This document shows, in pieces, positions 36,206 through 45,411 of a stretch of DNA of 64,000 nt (positions are counted from its first letter, which is position 1; every line of letters begins with the position of its first letter). The notes below the pieces were generated by a model. It saw nothing but the letters and a program-made list of their open reading frames with translations, was not told where the DNA came from and did not search any database. Position numbers and translations under genes: made by a program. Origin of the DNA: Erythrobacter sp. 3-20A1M (GTDB taxonomy: Bacteria; Pseudomonadota; Alphaproteobacteria; Sphingomonadales; Sphingomonadaceae); assembly GCF_018636735.1 (NCBI RefSeq), contig NZ_CP045200.1, positions 2,386,001 through 2,450,000 of the forward strand, given 5' to 3'.

Positions 36206-36823
36206 TTAGCCGCCTGCTTCGTGGAAGGCGCGCATCCACTGCGCCAGATCGCGGTTGGGATGGCCGTTCACGATCTCCTCGAACGCATCCGCCTGTTCGC
36301 CCTGGCCCAGTTTGAACGCGGGTACGAAGCGGCGGATATGCGCGCGAAACGCCACGATTGCGCGCAGCATTCCTTGATAGCGCTCCGCGAGCTCGGCGGT
36401 GGTCCATCGGTCTTCGCCCAGCCCCTGCATGTGTTCCAGCAGACGGTTGATAGCTTCTTCCGTCTCGTCCTCGACCAGTTCGATTTCGACTTCGAACCGG
36501 GCGGCGGCGTAGTTCCAGGTGGCACCCCAGTTGCGCTCCGACACCAGATCGTTCGAAACGAAGCCGTCCGGCCCATTGAACAGGATCAGCCCGGCGGGAT
36601 CGGACGCGAAATCCTTCACGAGTGAATTGCGGCGGCTGCAATGGCCGAGGAGGGATACCACCATGCCGTCTTCGTCGCGCTCCGCCAGCAAGGGCAGCGG
36701 GCTGGCGCTGAACGCGCGCGAAATCACCCAGGCCAGCGGATATTCGTCGATCAGCCGGCTCGCGGCCTGCCAGTGGAAGGCCTCAGGCGTCGCGGCCAAC
36801 GTTGGCCCGATCCAACCGTTCAC
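36206..36823 (-). CDS. FMN-binding negative regulator (PaiB family)
   Basis: A 205-residue protein of the FMN-binding split-barrel PaiB/transcriptional-regulator family: LIDEYPLAWVISRAFSASPLPLL, SLLGHCSRRNSLVKDF, FNGPDGFVSNDL, and GATWNYAAARFEVEIELVED all follow the family order. PaiB of Bacillus represses sporulation and protease genes; members elsewhere are of uncertain role and may be flavin- or haem-binding proteins. Its start overlaps the end of the neighbouring hydrolase gene on the same strand (36783-36823), implying an operon. The exact start is uncertain. Confidence 0.83.
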   Translation of the reverse strand: MNGWIGPTLAATPEAFHWQAASRLIDEYPLAWVISRAFSASPLPLLAERDEDGMVVSLLGHCSRRNSLVKDFASDPAGLILFNGPDGFVSNDLVSERNWGATWNYAAARFEVEIELVEDETEEAINRLLEHMQGLGEDRWTTAELAERYQGMLRAIVAFRAHIRRFVPAFKLGQGEQADAFEEIVNGHPNRDLAQWMRAFHEAGG

Positions 36824-37757
36824 GCAACCAGGCCGAGGCCTCGTCCAGCGCAGTGTTCGCGATCGCGGCGATCGACATCGCTTCCAGGAAGCTATGGGTC
36901 GCGCCGCGATAGGTTCGCTCGGTAACCTCGCCTCCGGCCGCCGCCATGCGCGCGGCCAACGCGTAATTGCTGTCCGCCAGGATGTCGCATTCGGCGATGG
37001 CGAAGAAGGCAGGGGGCAGATCGCGAAGATCGGCCAGAGCGGGCGCGACCAGCGGATTGGTCAGATCATCCGCATCGGCCACATAGCCGCGCCAATAGGC
37101 ATCCATTTCCGCAATCTCCAGCGGATAGGGCGGCTCGCCATAGCGCGCGTAGCTTCCCGTCGGTTGTGGATCGTAGGCCCCGTAATTCAGCAGCATTGCG
37201 GCCAGGGGCGCGTTACCCTTCGCGCGACGCAGAAGGCAGGATGATACCGAAAGGTTCGCGCCCGCGCTGTCGCCGCCGATTGCGATGCGGCCAGTATCGA
37301 GGCCCAATGCCTCACCCTCCCGCTCCAGCCAGGCAAGCGCGGTCGCGATCTCCTCCAGTGCCACGGGAAACCGGTGCTCAGGCGCCAGGGAGTAATCGAC
37401 GCCGACCACCGCAATCTGCGCGCGCGCCGCGTATTCGCGCATTAGCCGGTCGTGCGTTTCGATGCTGAACAGCTGCCATCCGCCGCCGTGGATATAGAAC
37501 AGCACCGGCAGGCCCGGCTTGTCGACGGGGCGGTACAGTCGCAGTCGCACCCCGTCGGCGTCGAGCTCGCGCGTTTGGGCCATCTGCGGACCGCCCAGCC
37601 GCCAGCGTTCGCGCACATCCTCCGCAATGGCGCGGCGTTCCACCATGGGCAGGGTATCGCTCGCCCCCCGGGCCGCGTTGTCTTGCGCCATCTGCTCCAA
37701 GAACCGTGCGATATCGGGATCGAGCGGCGCGGCCCGCCGGGTGTCAATCGTTTCCAT
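36783..37757 (-). CDS. Alpha/beta hydrolase (HSL/GDXG family esterase)
   Basis: A 324-residue hormone-sensitive-lipase-type esterase. The oxyanion motif HGGGW (FYIHGGGWQLFS, about residues 80-91), nucleophile motif GDSAGAN (Ser about 158), Asp in AECDILADSN and His in GATHSF are all in place. The Met at 37757 (METIDTRRAAPLD) gives the normal family length; the ORF stays open upstream but without similarity. It hydrolyses a small carboxylic ester or amide of unknown nature. Divergent from the frameshifted AraC regulator, which may have controlled it. Confidence 0.88.
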   Translation of the reverse strand: METIDTRRAAPLDPDIARFLEQMAQDNAARGASDTLPMVERRAIAEDVRERWRLGGPQMAQTRELDADGVRLRLYRPVDKPGLPVLFYIHGGGWQLFSIETHDRLMREYAARAQIAVVGVDYSLAPEHRFPVALEEIATALAWLEREGEALGLDTGRIAIGGDSAGANLSVSSCLLRRAKGNAPLAAMLLNYGAYDPQPTGSYARYGEPPYPLEIAEMDAYWRGYVADADDLTNPLVAPALADLRDLPPAFFAIAECDILADSNYALAARMAAAGGEVTERTYRGATHSFLEAMSIAAIANTALDEASAWLRERLDRANVGRDA

Positions 37758-37927
37758 CGGCCGCTCTCCTTCCGCCGCTAAGTCGTTCAAGCGATGTAGT
37801 GTCTTGTCCGATCCGCCTCCACGAAGAAGAGGCCAATCACCCCCATGATCAGGCCGCGCACTGTCATCGACACGAAATATTTGATAGCGCCACCTGATCC
37901 GGAGGGGCTCGTCCACCATGTGGGAGA

Positions 37928-38694
37928 GTGGGGTTGAAGCATAGTCACGACGTCTTGGCACTTGACCGGCCGGTGGTCGCGCTCGTCGACGAATATCCAG
38001 CCGGGTTCGTCGATCCGATGCATCGCCACAATCACGTGCAGGTTCTTTACGCATCGGCCGGGGTGATGAGCGTGCGCACGCGCGGTTCCAGCTTCGTCGT
38101 GCCGCCACAACGGGCGGTGTGGATCCCCGCGGATGTGGAACACGAGGTTTCGTGCCGCGGCGATGTTCGCTGCGCACGCTGTATCTTACGTCCAAGGATG
38201 CGCTGACGCGCGAGACCGGCGAATGCCGGGTGTTCGAGGTGTCTGAATTCCTGCGTGCACTGATCCTGGAAACGTCGCGTCTGGATCCCGAGTACGATCA
38301 GGAAGGCCGTGAGGGCCGGATCATCGCCCTGCTGCTGGAGGAGATCGGGCGGATGCCGGAAACCCCCTATCGCGTCTCGATGCCGTCCGACCCCCGACTG
38401 CTGCGCGTGTGCGAGGCGCTGCTCGCCGACCCTTCCGATCCACGCGATCTGGACGATTGGGCCCGGCTTGCCGGCATGGGTCGACGCACCCTGACTCGCA
38501 ATTTCAAGGCCGAGACCGGCATGGGGCTGGCGGTCTGGCGTCAGCAGGTGCGGCTGATGGAAGCGATCGCCCTGATGGCCACCGGCATGTCGATCACGCG
38601 CGCAGCTTATGAAATCGGCTACGACAGTCCCAGCGGATTCACGGCGATGTTCCGCCGAGCCTTCGGCTACGCGCCGAGCCACCGTGACTGGTGA
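37928..38694 (+). pseudogene. AraC family regulator, frameshifted
   Basis: Two frames together make one AraC-type regulator. The first (GTG at 37928 to 38206) gives the cupin sensor: HRHNHVQVLYASAGVMSV, PPQRAVWIPADVEHEVSCRGDV. The second carries LRTLYLTSKDAL and the complete two-HTH DNA-binding domain (LDDWARLAGMGRRTLTRNFKAETG, then MSITRAAYEIGYDSPSGFTAMFRRAFGYAPS). The join is near 38160-38172. Restoring a single base (GATGTTTCGCTG instead of GATGTTCGCTG) would fuse them. It could be a true inactivating mutation or an assembly error. It faces the hydrolase gene, its likely target. Confidence 0.82.
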
Positions 38695-38867
38695 GGCATC
38701 GAGCGGCTGATGGGTAACTCTATTCTTAGGGCGCTTGCAAAGAGGATGCGCTTACGGGACTGCCGCAGTGGTAACAAAGCAATGCTCCGGTCCAGCAGGA
38801 AGAGGCTCGATCAAATGATACAGTAGCAGCGGCCGCAAAGCGCATTCTTTAGAAGACAATCCGCATG

Positions 38868-40232
38868 CTAGTCCATAACGAGGATATGGTCGGATCGCAG
38901 CCATAGGGGCGGAAGGCAGAGCGGAGTATCCGACAGGGGCAGCACGGAATCTGCTATCGCTGCACCCAATGTGTCGGTCATGAACTTCCGTCGCGCCGAA
39001 ATGCGTTTCCAGACATCGGGATATTGTTGCGCCAGATCGTCCCGCAAACTGCGATCCGCGAATACTACGCTGTCTTCGCAATTGAGAGCCCAGCCGTCGC
39101 GCATAGGCGCGGGAATGATGTCCACCTGCATATGCATGCCTGAGCGGATACGATCGGAGGACCCAGGACGGATGGGTGTGTGCGACCATTCCTCATGCCC
39201 GGTCAGATGCCCGGGGTTGAGAAGCGAACGAAGCCCACCGTCCGATAGAACGCCCGTAACCTCGTCATGAATGAGGCCCCCTTCCACATCGATATCGGCC
39301 GTGGCGTACCAACGTACCAGTCCAGCGAAGTAAGCGGCGGCGACCTCTACGAATGCATCGTCGTGGTCTTCGACCAATCCGCCCCGGGCTGTCAGACCGC
39401 CCCAGAGACCCACCGCGGTGGAAACGCCGTCTCCCTTGTTGATCCGTCGCCAGCCTGGGCTTTTCAGGCCGATCACCGGTCCACCCGCAGCGTTGCCCGA
39501 AGCCAGCATCGGGTGGGCTGTTACGGGCTCGCCGCGATAGTTCATGCGCAAGGCGGCATCACGCTCCGTGTCGCCGGGCCGTATCCTGCCGATGACGTTC
39601 CAGACCATTTGCGAGGTTCGCGCCGCAGCCCCCTCGAACACAGCGATCTGATCAGCGCTGATGATAGATCGCTGCCCGTCCTGCGGATGTAGCAGGACCT
39701 CGGTGCGATCGACTACGCTGTCTGCGCCGACCGTCCGCTGGAGCGCGGCTAGGTAAGGAGCGGGGAGGAATGGGGGGCGAGGTTCTTCGGGCCATTCAGC
39801 AGCTTCGAGGTACTTCCAGCCGATCACTCCCACGCTGTCGCCTCTCTTCAACCCGATTTCGCTCAAGACGTGATCGAGCCGGGGGGCAGTCGTTCGATCC
39901 TGACCGGGTAGGCTCATCGTCTGCGAAAGAAAGACTTCGAGGCCGGGTAGAGGAGAAACCGAGGTGTACGATACGCACTCGTTCCCGGTAACGATGATCC
40001 GCCTTCCTCCGGAACCCAGCAGGAGCAGGGCTTCTTCGAACCTCGGCTCGAAACCCGAAAGGTACATCACATTGGCGAAGTGCTCCCGGTCGGCATAGAC
40101 GTAGAGCCAGTCGGTGCCTGCCGTCTGTAGCGCGGTGTCGCAGCGTTCGGCGTAACGCTCCGCAGAGATGGGCGCAGGCGCACCGATCGGGCCAAAATCC
40201 GGGATGGCGACATGGCGCAGCGAAATGGACAA
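38868..40232 (-). CDS. M24-family peptidase-like protein (creatinase/prolidase fold)
   Basis: A 454-residue protein with the two-domain creatinase/aminopeptidase P architecture: N-terminal domain (ADREHFANVMYLSGFEPRFEEALLLL) and a C-terminal pita-bread domain with NPGHLTGHEEWSH and NCEDSVVFADRSL. The pair of Asp metal ligands normally found as DxG...D near GDxV is not evident (INKGDGVSTAVGLWGGLTARGG), while His and the last Glu remain, so metal binding may be altered. It is divergent from a penicillin-acylase gene, with a shared operator-like palindrome at 40281-40297 between them. Confidence 0.83.
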   Translation of the reverse strand: MSISLRHVAIPDFGPIGAPAPISAERYAERCDTALQTAGTDWLYVYADREHFANVMYLSGFEPRFEEALLLLGSGGRRIIVTGNECVSYTSVSPLPGLEVFLSQTMSLPGQDRTTAPRLDHVLSEIGLKRGDSVGVIGWKYLEAAEWPEEPRPPFLPAPYLAALQRTVGADSVVDRTEVLLHPQDGQRSIISADQIAVFEGAAARTSQMVWNVIGRIRPGDTERDAALRMNYRGEPVTAHPMLASGNAAGGPVIGLKSPGWRRINKGDGVSTAVGLWGGLTARGGLVEDHDDAFVEVAAAYFAGLVRWYATADIDVEGGLIHDEVTGVLSDGGLRSLLNPGHLTGHEEWSHTPIRPGSSDRIRSGMHMQVDIIPAPMRDGWALNCEDSVVFADRSLRDDLAQQYPDVWKRISARRKFMTDTLGAAIADSVLPLSDTPLCLPPLWLRSDHILVMD

Positions 40233-40280
40233 GGTGATCTCCTGTAATTCAAATCCCGCCGACGGGACTTGGCTTGCTCA

Positions 40281-40297
40281 ATTATATATGATTTATA
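40281..40297. promoter_or_regulatory. Candidate GntR operator, copy A
   Basis: ATTATATATGATTTATA lies between the divergent M24-like and penicillin-acylase genes. It is one of three related AT-rich 17-mers in this locus (others at 44338 and 54607), all in divergent promoter regions and all with an invariant ATATGAT core. Confidence 0.62.
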
Positions 40298-40332
40298 GTG
40301 AGAGCAAGAGCTTGGTGCGGAGGGAAGTGACG

Positions 40333-42594
40333 ATGGGGGGAAAGTGGTTTGCAGGTTTAGCGGTGAGCGTCTTTGCGCTCGGCCTTTCTCCTTCGAGTGC
40401 GAAGGACGCACCGCGGTCGGAGCGGGTCACCATCGTGCGCGACGGTTACGGCATTGCGCATATTCATGGTCGTAGCGACGCGGATGCCGTTTTCGGCATG
40501 ATCTATGCTCAGGCGGAAGACGACTTTCCAAGAATAGAGCGCAATTATCTAACCGCGCTTGGACGGCTCGCCGAAGCGGAAGGTGAAAGTGCGGTGTGGT
40601 CCGACGTGCGCCAGCGCCTGTTTCTCGACCTTGATAAACTGAAGGCGGACTACCGGACCTCTCCCGACTGGCTGCGCGATCTGATGGATGCGTGGGCGTC
40701 GGGCCTGAACTACTATCTTGCCACCCATCCCGACACCCATCCCAAAGTTCTGACCCGGTTCGAACCTTGGATGGCGCTCGCCTTTTCCGAGAGCAGTATC
40801 GGCGGCGACATCGAGCGCGGCGTTGATCTTCGCGCCTTGCAGGCATTCTACGACGGGCCCGATCGCCAGGCGCGCCCCGACCTTGTCGCTCTGTTGACCA
40901 GCGAAGCTGGCGAGATGGTGGAGCCCAAGGGGTCGAACGGTATTGCGATCGGGCCGTCACGCAGCAAAAGCGGCAGTCCACTTCTATGGATCAACCCCCA
41001 CACGAGCTTTTTCTTTCGCGCGGAACAGCAAGTGTCGAGCGATGCGGGCCTCGATGCCTATGGCGCAGCCACGTGGGGCCAGTTTTTCATCTATCAGGGC
41101 TTCAACCGGCATATCGGCTGGATGCATACCTCGAGCGGCGTCGACAACATCGACGAATTCGCGGTAGAAGTCAGGCGTAAGGGCGGTCGCCTGCAATATC
41201 GCTACGGGACTGACTGGCGCCCCTTTCGCAGCCGAACCGTATCGCTCAAAGTTCGCCAGTCGGATGGCACCAGCAAGCTTCGTCGCTTCACCCTGCTTTC
41301 GACCCACCACGGGCCGGTCATCCGGGAAGAGAACGGCCGCTGGATCGCGGTGGCCATGCTGAACAACCCGCGCGCGGCGCTCGAGCAAAGCTACCTCCGG
41401 ACCAAAGCGCATTCACTGGACGGATATCTCGAGGCGTCTAGCAGGATGGCGAACAGTTCCAACAACACGATCTTTGCTGCCGACGACGGCACGATCGCCT
41501 ATCTTCATCCTCAGTTCGTTCCTCGCCGTAACGATCGCTTCGACTATACCCGACCAGTCGATGGAAGCGATCCAGCAACCGATTGGCAAGGCCTCCACGA
41601 TCTCGATCAGCTTCCCCAGGTCATCCGGCCAAAAGGCGGTTGGGCCGTCAATACCAACAATCACCCCTGGAGCGCGGCGGGTGACGACAGCCCCGAGCAA
41701 GTGGATTTTCCGCGTTACATGGACCAGTTCGGTGAAAACCCTCGCGGCCGCCACGCTGTCGCCCTGCTGTCGGGTCAGCACATGTTCGACGCAAAAGACC
41801 TGACGAGCGCCGCCTTCGATAGCTTTCTGCCCCTGTTTGACGATCAGATACCCGGGTTGAAAAGGGGTTTGCTTGCGCTGCCGGATGGCGATCCGAGAAA
41901 GGAGAAGCTCACCGCGCCCGTCGCGATGCTGGACGGGTGGGATCGGCGCTGGAGTGTCACGTCCGTGCCCACGGCGCTCGCTGTTTATTGGGGTGAAGCC
42001 TTATGGTCTGCTGAGGGTCCGAAAGCCTACGCTGCAAATGTGCCCCTTTTCACCTATTTCCGAACGCAGACGACCGACGCGGATCGCCTATCCGCGCTCG
42101 ACACTGCGGTCGACAAGATGGTTCGCGAGCAGGGGGACTGGCGTATCGCCTGGGGTCGCATCAATCGGTTCCAGCGCATCGATGGCGCAATCGAACAGGA
42201 CTTCCAGGACAAAGCGCCGAGTTTCCCCGTTGGCTTCACTTCGGGCAATTTCGGCTCGCTGGCTGCGTTCGGTGTGGTCCGGCAATCAGGCGACCGATGC
42301 TTATATGGCACCAGCGGCAACAGTTTTGTCGCTGTGGTCGAGTTCTCACCGGAGGGCCCACACGCCTGGGCGGTATCGGCGGGTGGAGAGAGTGGCGATC
42401 CGCAATCGCCGCATTTCAATGACCAGATTGTTCGCTACGCTACAGGCGCCCTGCGACCGGTCCCCTTCGCTGACGCGGATTTGCAAGCGCTGACAGGTCC
42501 GCGGTATCATCCAGGCGAGGTACACGCCGAGGTCAAGTCGCCGCAGCCGGTCCCCGGTAGCAGTCCTTGCGGGCAACTGAATCCGGCGGGATAA
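40333..42594 (+). CDS. Penicillin acylase family protein
   Basis: A 753-residue Ntn-hydrolase precursor with signal peptide (MGGKWFAGLAVSVFALGLS, cleavage near SSAKDA). The A-chain region (VTIVRDGYGIAHIHGRSDADAVFGMIYAQAEDDFPRIE) precedes the autoprocessing site, where the B chain should begin at Ser in GSNGIAIGPSRSKSG (about residue 200). B-chain features are LLWINPHTSFF and the catalytic Asn in HMTNPR-like AMLNNPRAALEQ. Substrates of the family include beta-lactams, acyl-homoserine lactones and acylated peptides. The Met at 40333 follows AGGGAAG and is preferred to 40168, which would remove the signal peptide. Confidence 0.9.
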   Translation: MGGKWFAGLAVSVFALGLSPSSAKDAPRSERVTIVRDGYGIAHIHGRSDADAVFGMIYAQAEDDFPRIERNYLTALGRLAEAEGESAVWSDVRQRLFLDLDKLKADYRTSPDWLRDLMDAWASGLNYYLATHPDTHPKVLTRFEPWMALAFSESSIGGDIERGVDLRALQAFYDGPDRQARPDLVALLTSEAGEMVEPKGSNGIAIGPSRSKSGSPLLWINPHTSFFFRAEQQVSSDAGLDAYGAATWGQFFIYQGFNRHIGWMHTSSGVDNIDEFAVEVRRKGGRLQYRYGTDWRPFRSRTVSLKVRQSDGTSKLRRFTLLSTHHGPVIREENGRWIAVAMLNNPRAALEQSYLRTKAHSLDGYLEASSRMANSSNNTIFAADDGTIAYLHPQFVPRRNDRFDYTRPVDGSDPATDWQGLHDLDQLPQVIRPKGGWAVNTNNHPWSAAGDDSPEQVDFPRYMDQFGENPRGRHAVALLSGQHMFDAKDLTSAAFDSFLPLFDDQIPGLKRGLLALPDGDPRKEKLTAPVAMLDGWDRRWSVTSVPTALAVYWGEALWSAEGPKAYAANVPLFTYFRTQTTDADRLSALDTAVDKMVREQGDWRIAWGRINRFQRIDGAIEQDFQDKAPSFPVGFTSGNFGSLAAFGVVRQSGDRCLYGTSGNSFVAVVEFSPEGPHAWAVSAGGESGDPQSPHFNDQIVRYATGALRPVPFADADLQALTGPRYHPGEVHAEVKSPQPVPGSSPCGQLNPAG

Positions 42595-42631
42595 CAAGGG
42601 GCAAAGCGACAGGGAGCGCGTATCCGAACCG

Positions 42632-43405
42632 CTACGGGCGGCCAGGGTGGTTTCCGGCAGTCAGCAAAAGGTCGAGTGCGCCCCGAATGAGCTCGCTCAT
42701 GCGCTCGGAGGCTTGCAAAGCATCACCCTTTATAAGCGCGTCGGCGACGCGCTTGTGATCCTTGGCGCTGGCTCTGGGCACACCTTTATACTCGTTTGTC
42801 CGCCGGATGGAGAACCGCAACGTGGTTTCGGTCAGGCCGGTGAACTGGCGCATGAAACGATTGTTGCTCGCCTCCAGAACTGCAATGTGAAAAGCGATGT
42901 CGGCTTCCAGCGCATCACCCTCGCCGCCGTCGGCTGCGAGCATTCGATCGATCGCATCCATGATCGCGCGGCGCTGAGGACCGGTCGCGGTATGGGCCGC
43001 GAGGCTCGCCGCGCGGGGTTCGATCGACATCCGGATCTCGGTGAAGTCGATGAGCAGATCGATCGAGAATTTGCGTTCGAGCATCCATCGCAGAACATCG
43101 GGATCGAGGAGATTCCAGCTACTCTCGGGCTGGACCACGGTACCTGCGCGCTTGCGTGGCAGCAGGAGACCTTTGGCGGTCAACATTTTCACGGCCTCGC
43201 GAAGCACCGGCCGACTGGCGCCATAGCGTTGCGAGAGTTCCGCTTCGGTCGGAAAGCTGCGGGTCGAACTGTAGTGCTCGGTAACGATTGCGAGCCCCAG
43301 ATCGTCAACGATGCTCTCGGTCAGGTTGCGTCCGTCCTCTGCTCCGCGCGACGTGGCAGAACTGGGAGCCGGTTTGCGGAGTGGTGCAGCGTTTTCGATT
43401 GTCAC
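42632..43405 (-). CDS. GntR family regulator, FadR subfamily
   Basis: A 257-residue regulator from a GTG at 43405 (an ATG at 43546 would add 47 residues without similarity). The N-terminal winged helix is clear (FPTEAELSQRYGASRPVLREAVKMLTAKGLLLPRKRAGTVV) and the C-terminal FCD ligand domain follows (DFTEIRMSIEPRAASLAA, DIAFHIAVLEASNNRFM, DHKRVADALIKGD) with its metal-binding Asp/His pattern. FadR-type members with this layout control sugar-acid pathways, DgoR for galactonate among them. It lies 52 bases after the lactonase gene and is the obvious regulator of the locus. Confidence 0.9.
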   Translation of the reverse strand: MTIENAAPLRKPAPSSATSRGAEDGRNLTESIVDDLGLAIVTEHYSSTRSFPTEAELSQRYGASRPVLREAVKMLTAKGLLLPRKRAGTVVQPESSWNLLDPDVLRWMLERKFSIDLLIDFTEIRMSIEPRAASLAAHTATGPQRRAIMDAIDRMLAADGGEGDALEADIAFHIAVLEASNNRFMRQFTGLTETTLRFSIRRTNEYKGVPRASAKDHKRVADALIKGDALQASERMSELIRGALDLLLTAGNHPGRP

Positions 43406-43457
43406 GATAGGATGTCTATTATCCCCTCGACTGCCATTCGCCAAGCCAGGCAGCAGC

Positions 43458-44318
43458 TTAGCCGGCATAGGCAGGGGTAGGAAGCCCGCGCACTCCTGGC
43501 TCGATTTCGAACAATGCGCCATCGTCGGGTGACCCTGGGGAGCCAAATTCCGCCGACGTCACGAACATCCGATCGAGGTTCGGGCCGGCGAAGGCACAGC
43601 TGGTGATATTGCTGGCGGGGAGCTGCACGCTGCGCATGAGTTTGCCAGCTGGATCGAAACGGCTGACCCGGCCACCTGCCCAGTGCGCGATCCACAGCCC
43701 ACCTTCGCAGTCCACCGTCATCCCGTCGGGGTATCCGTCCTCAGTCGCGAAGCGGATCCATTCCTCGCGCTCGCCTATGCCTTCGTCTTCCAAGCGCTCG
43801 AAGCGGTATACAACGCCGCGACCGCTGTCGTTATGGTAGAGCCAGCGACCGTCAGGGCTGAATGCCGGACCATTGGTGACCTTATATCCATCGTCGACCA
43901 TCGCGACCGACCCGTCTTCCGTCATGCGGTATAGCGCACCGCTCGCCTCCAGATCGCGATCGTCCTTGGAGCCGAACCATAGATTGCCTTCGGCGTCGAC
44001 TTTCGCATCGTTCAGGCGGTTGTGCGGGCGATCCGGTTCGACCGGACAGACCAGCTCGGTCCGGCTTGTTTGTGGATCGAAGCGCGCGATGCTTTTGCGC
44101 AGGCCGACAAGGAGATCGGCATGATCGCGCCGTTCGACCGCCCAGCACACCATGTCGGGCATCGCGTGGCTCCGCACCACGTTCGTGTCCGGCTCGAGCG
44201 CATGTAGATGCGCGCCCAGGATATCGACCCAGTAGAGCAACCCGTCGCGGGCCGACCACATCGGTCCCTCGCCGAGCTGATCAACCCGCGCTCTTGGTAC
44301 TACGCTATAATCGTCCAT
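43458..44318 (-). CDS. SMP-30/gluconolactonase family lactonase
   Basis: A 286-residue six-bladed propeller lactonase. Metal-binding residues visible are Glu in LGEGPMWSARDG (about residue 17), Asn in NRLNDAKVDAEGNLWFGSKDD, and Asp in PDGMTVDCEGGLWIAHW. The family opens sugar lactones to aldonic acids: galactono-, arabinono- or gluconolactone. Beside a galactonate-dehydratase-type enzyme and an SDR dehydrogenase it is the middle step of an oxidative sugar route. It reads divergently from the transporter operon, with a palindrome at 44338 between them, and precedes the GntR gene. Confidence 0.9.
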   Translation of the reverse strand: MDDYSVVPRARVDQLGEGPMWSARDGLLYWVDILGAHLHALEPDTNVVRSHAMPDMVCWAVERRDHADLLVGLRKSIARFDPQTSRTELVCPVEPDRPHNRLNDAKVDAEGNLWFGSKDDRDLEASGALYRMTEDGSVAMVDDGYKVTNGPAFSPDGRWLYHNDSGRGVVYRFERLEDEGIGEREEWIRFATEDGYPDGMTVDCEGGLWIAHWAGGRVSRFDPAGKLMRSVQLPASNITSCAFAGPNLDRMFVTSAEFGSPGSPDDGALFEIEPGVRGLPTPAYAG

Positions 44319-44337
44319 CAACAGGCCTTTCCTTGAA

Positions 44338-44354
44338 TATAAATATGATATATA
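44338..44354. promoter_or_regulatory. Candidate GntR operator, copy B
   Basis: TATAAATATGATATATA, an imperfect 17-bp palindrome (12 of 17 positions symmetric), lies between the lactonase/GntR and AraF-like/transporter operons, 20 bases before the lactonase start. It is related to the copies at 40281 and 54607. Confidence 0.65.
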
Positions 44355-44421
44355 GCACCCGCAACGATTCATCCAGCGCGTTTGATCAGCGAACGCGGCG
44401 GAACAGGGAGGGGCAGAAACG

Positions 44422-45411
44422 ATGGCGCTATCGCGGCGAAGCGTGGTTGGCACTGGCTTGGTGGGCAGTGCCGCTCTGCTTTCGGGCTGTACGCGTGCCC
44501 CCGCGGATATTCGCATCGGGTTCGTTGTCAAAATGCCCCAGGAACAGTGGTTCCAGGACGAATGGCGTTTCGCGAAGGCAGCGGCCCGTGATTTCGGGTT
44601 CACTCTTATAGAAATCGGCGCCGAGGATGGCGACCGGGTCCTGTCGGCCTTGTGGACGCTGTACGCGCGATATGCCCAAGGCTTCATAATCTGTGCGCCC
44701 GACCCCCGGCTCGGTCCGGCGATTGCGGAATATGCCGAACGGACGGGAATGAAAGCTCTCGCCGTGGACGACCGGCTAAGCGCTCCCGACGGCACACCCA
44801 TCGCGCACATGCCCTATGTCGGTATCTCAGCTACCGCGATCGGAAAGCTGGCCGGGGAAGCGGCAGCAACGGAAGCGCGACGGCGCCACTGGGCCCTGGC
44901 GTCTACCGGAGTTCTGCGGCTGGCCTTCGACAGTCTGGAGACTGCGCAAGAACGCACTTCTGGCGCGATCGACGCGCTTGCCAGCGAGGGTTTCTCACAG
45001 GTGTTCGATGCTCCGCAACGCACCAGTGACACGGAGGGAGCTTTTACCGCAGCGGCCCCGGTGATCACTGCAAACCCGGCAATAGACCAGTGGATCATTG
45101 TCGGACTGAACGATGAGAGCGTGATCGGGGGGGTACGCGCGGCCGAGGGGCTGTCGATGACCTCGGGCGATATCATCGGCGTCGGTATCGGCGGATCCGA
45201 GGCTGCTGTGTCGGAACTGGCAAAGCCTACCCCGACCGGCTTCTTCGCAACGGTCCTTCTGAGCGCCCGCCGTCATGGATACGACACCGCCGCGGCGATG
45301 TACCGGTGGATAAAGGATGGTGTTCGTCCACCGGCGGTTACCCTGACCAGCGGCACTCTCATGAACCGGGGCAACTTCAGGCAGATCCTGGCGCGCGAGG
45401 CGATCGCATGA
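44422..45411 (+). CDS. AraF-like sugar-binding lipoprotein of an ABC importer
   Basis: A 329-residue solute-binding protein that follows the L-arabinose-binding protein AraF closely: IRIGFVVKMPQEQWFQDEWRF, FIICAPDPRLGPAI, GMKALAVDDRLSAPDG, TAQERTSGAIDAL, WIIVGLNDESVIGGVRAAEG and GFFATVLLSARRHGY. E. coli AraF also binds D-galactose and D-fucose. Here the leader has RR and a lipobox LLSGC (Cys23), so the protein is probably a membrane-anchored lipoprotein, unlike E. coli AraF. It starts the operon of binding protein, ATPase, permease, dehydratase and dehydrogenase, coupled by ATGA overlaps. Confidence 0.88.
   Translation: MALSRRSVVGTGLVGSAALLSGCTRAPADIRIGFVVKMPQEQWFQDEWRFAKAAARDFGFTLIEIGAEDGDRVLSALWTLYARYAQGFIICAPDPRLGPAIAEYAERTGMKALAVDDRLSAPDGTPIAHMPYVGISATAIGKLAGEAAATEARRRHWALASTGVLRLAFDSLETAQERTSGAIDALASEGFSQVFDAPQRTSDTEGAFTAAAPVITANPAIDQWIIVGLNDESVIGGVRAAEGLSMTSGDIIGVGIGGSEAAVSELAKPTPTGFFATVLLSARRHGYDTAAAMYRWIKDGVRPPAVTLTSGTLMNRGNFRQILAREAIA

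Noticed and set aside
37787-37942. Possible 51-residue one-TM protein on the minus strand (MLQPHSPTWWTSP...)
   Set aside because: It contains a hydrophobic stretch, but it overlaps the start of the AraC gene and the promoter region and has no clear ribosome site. Support is too weak to list as a gene.
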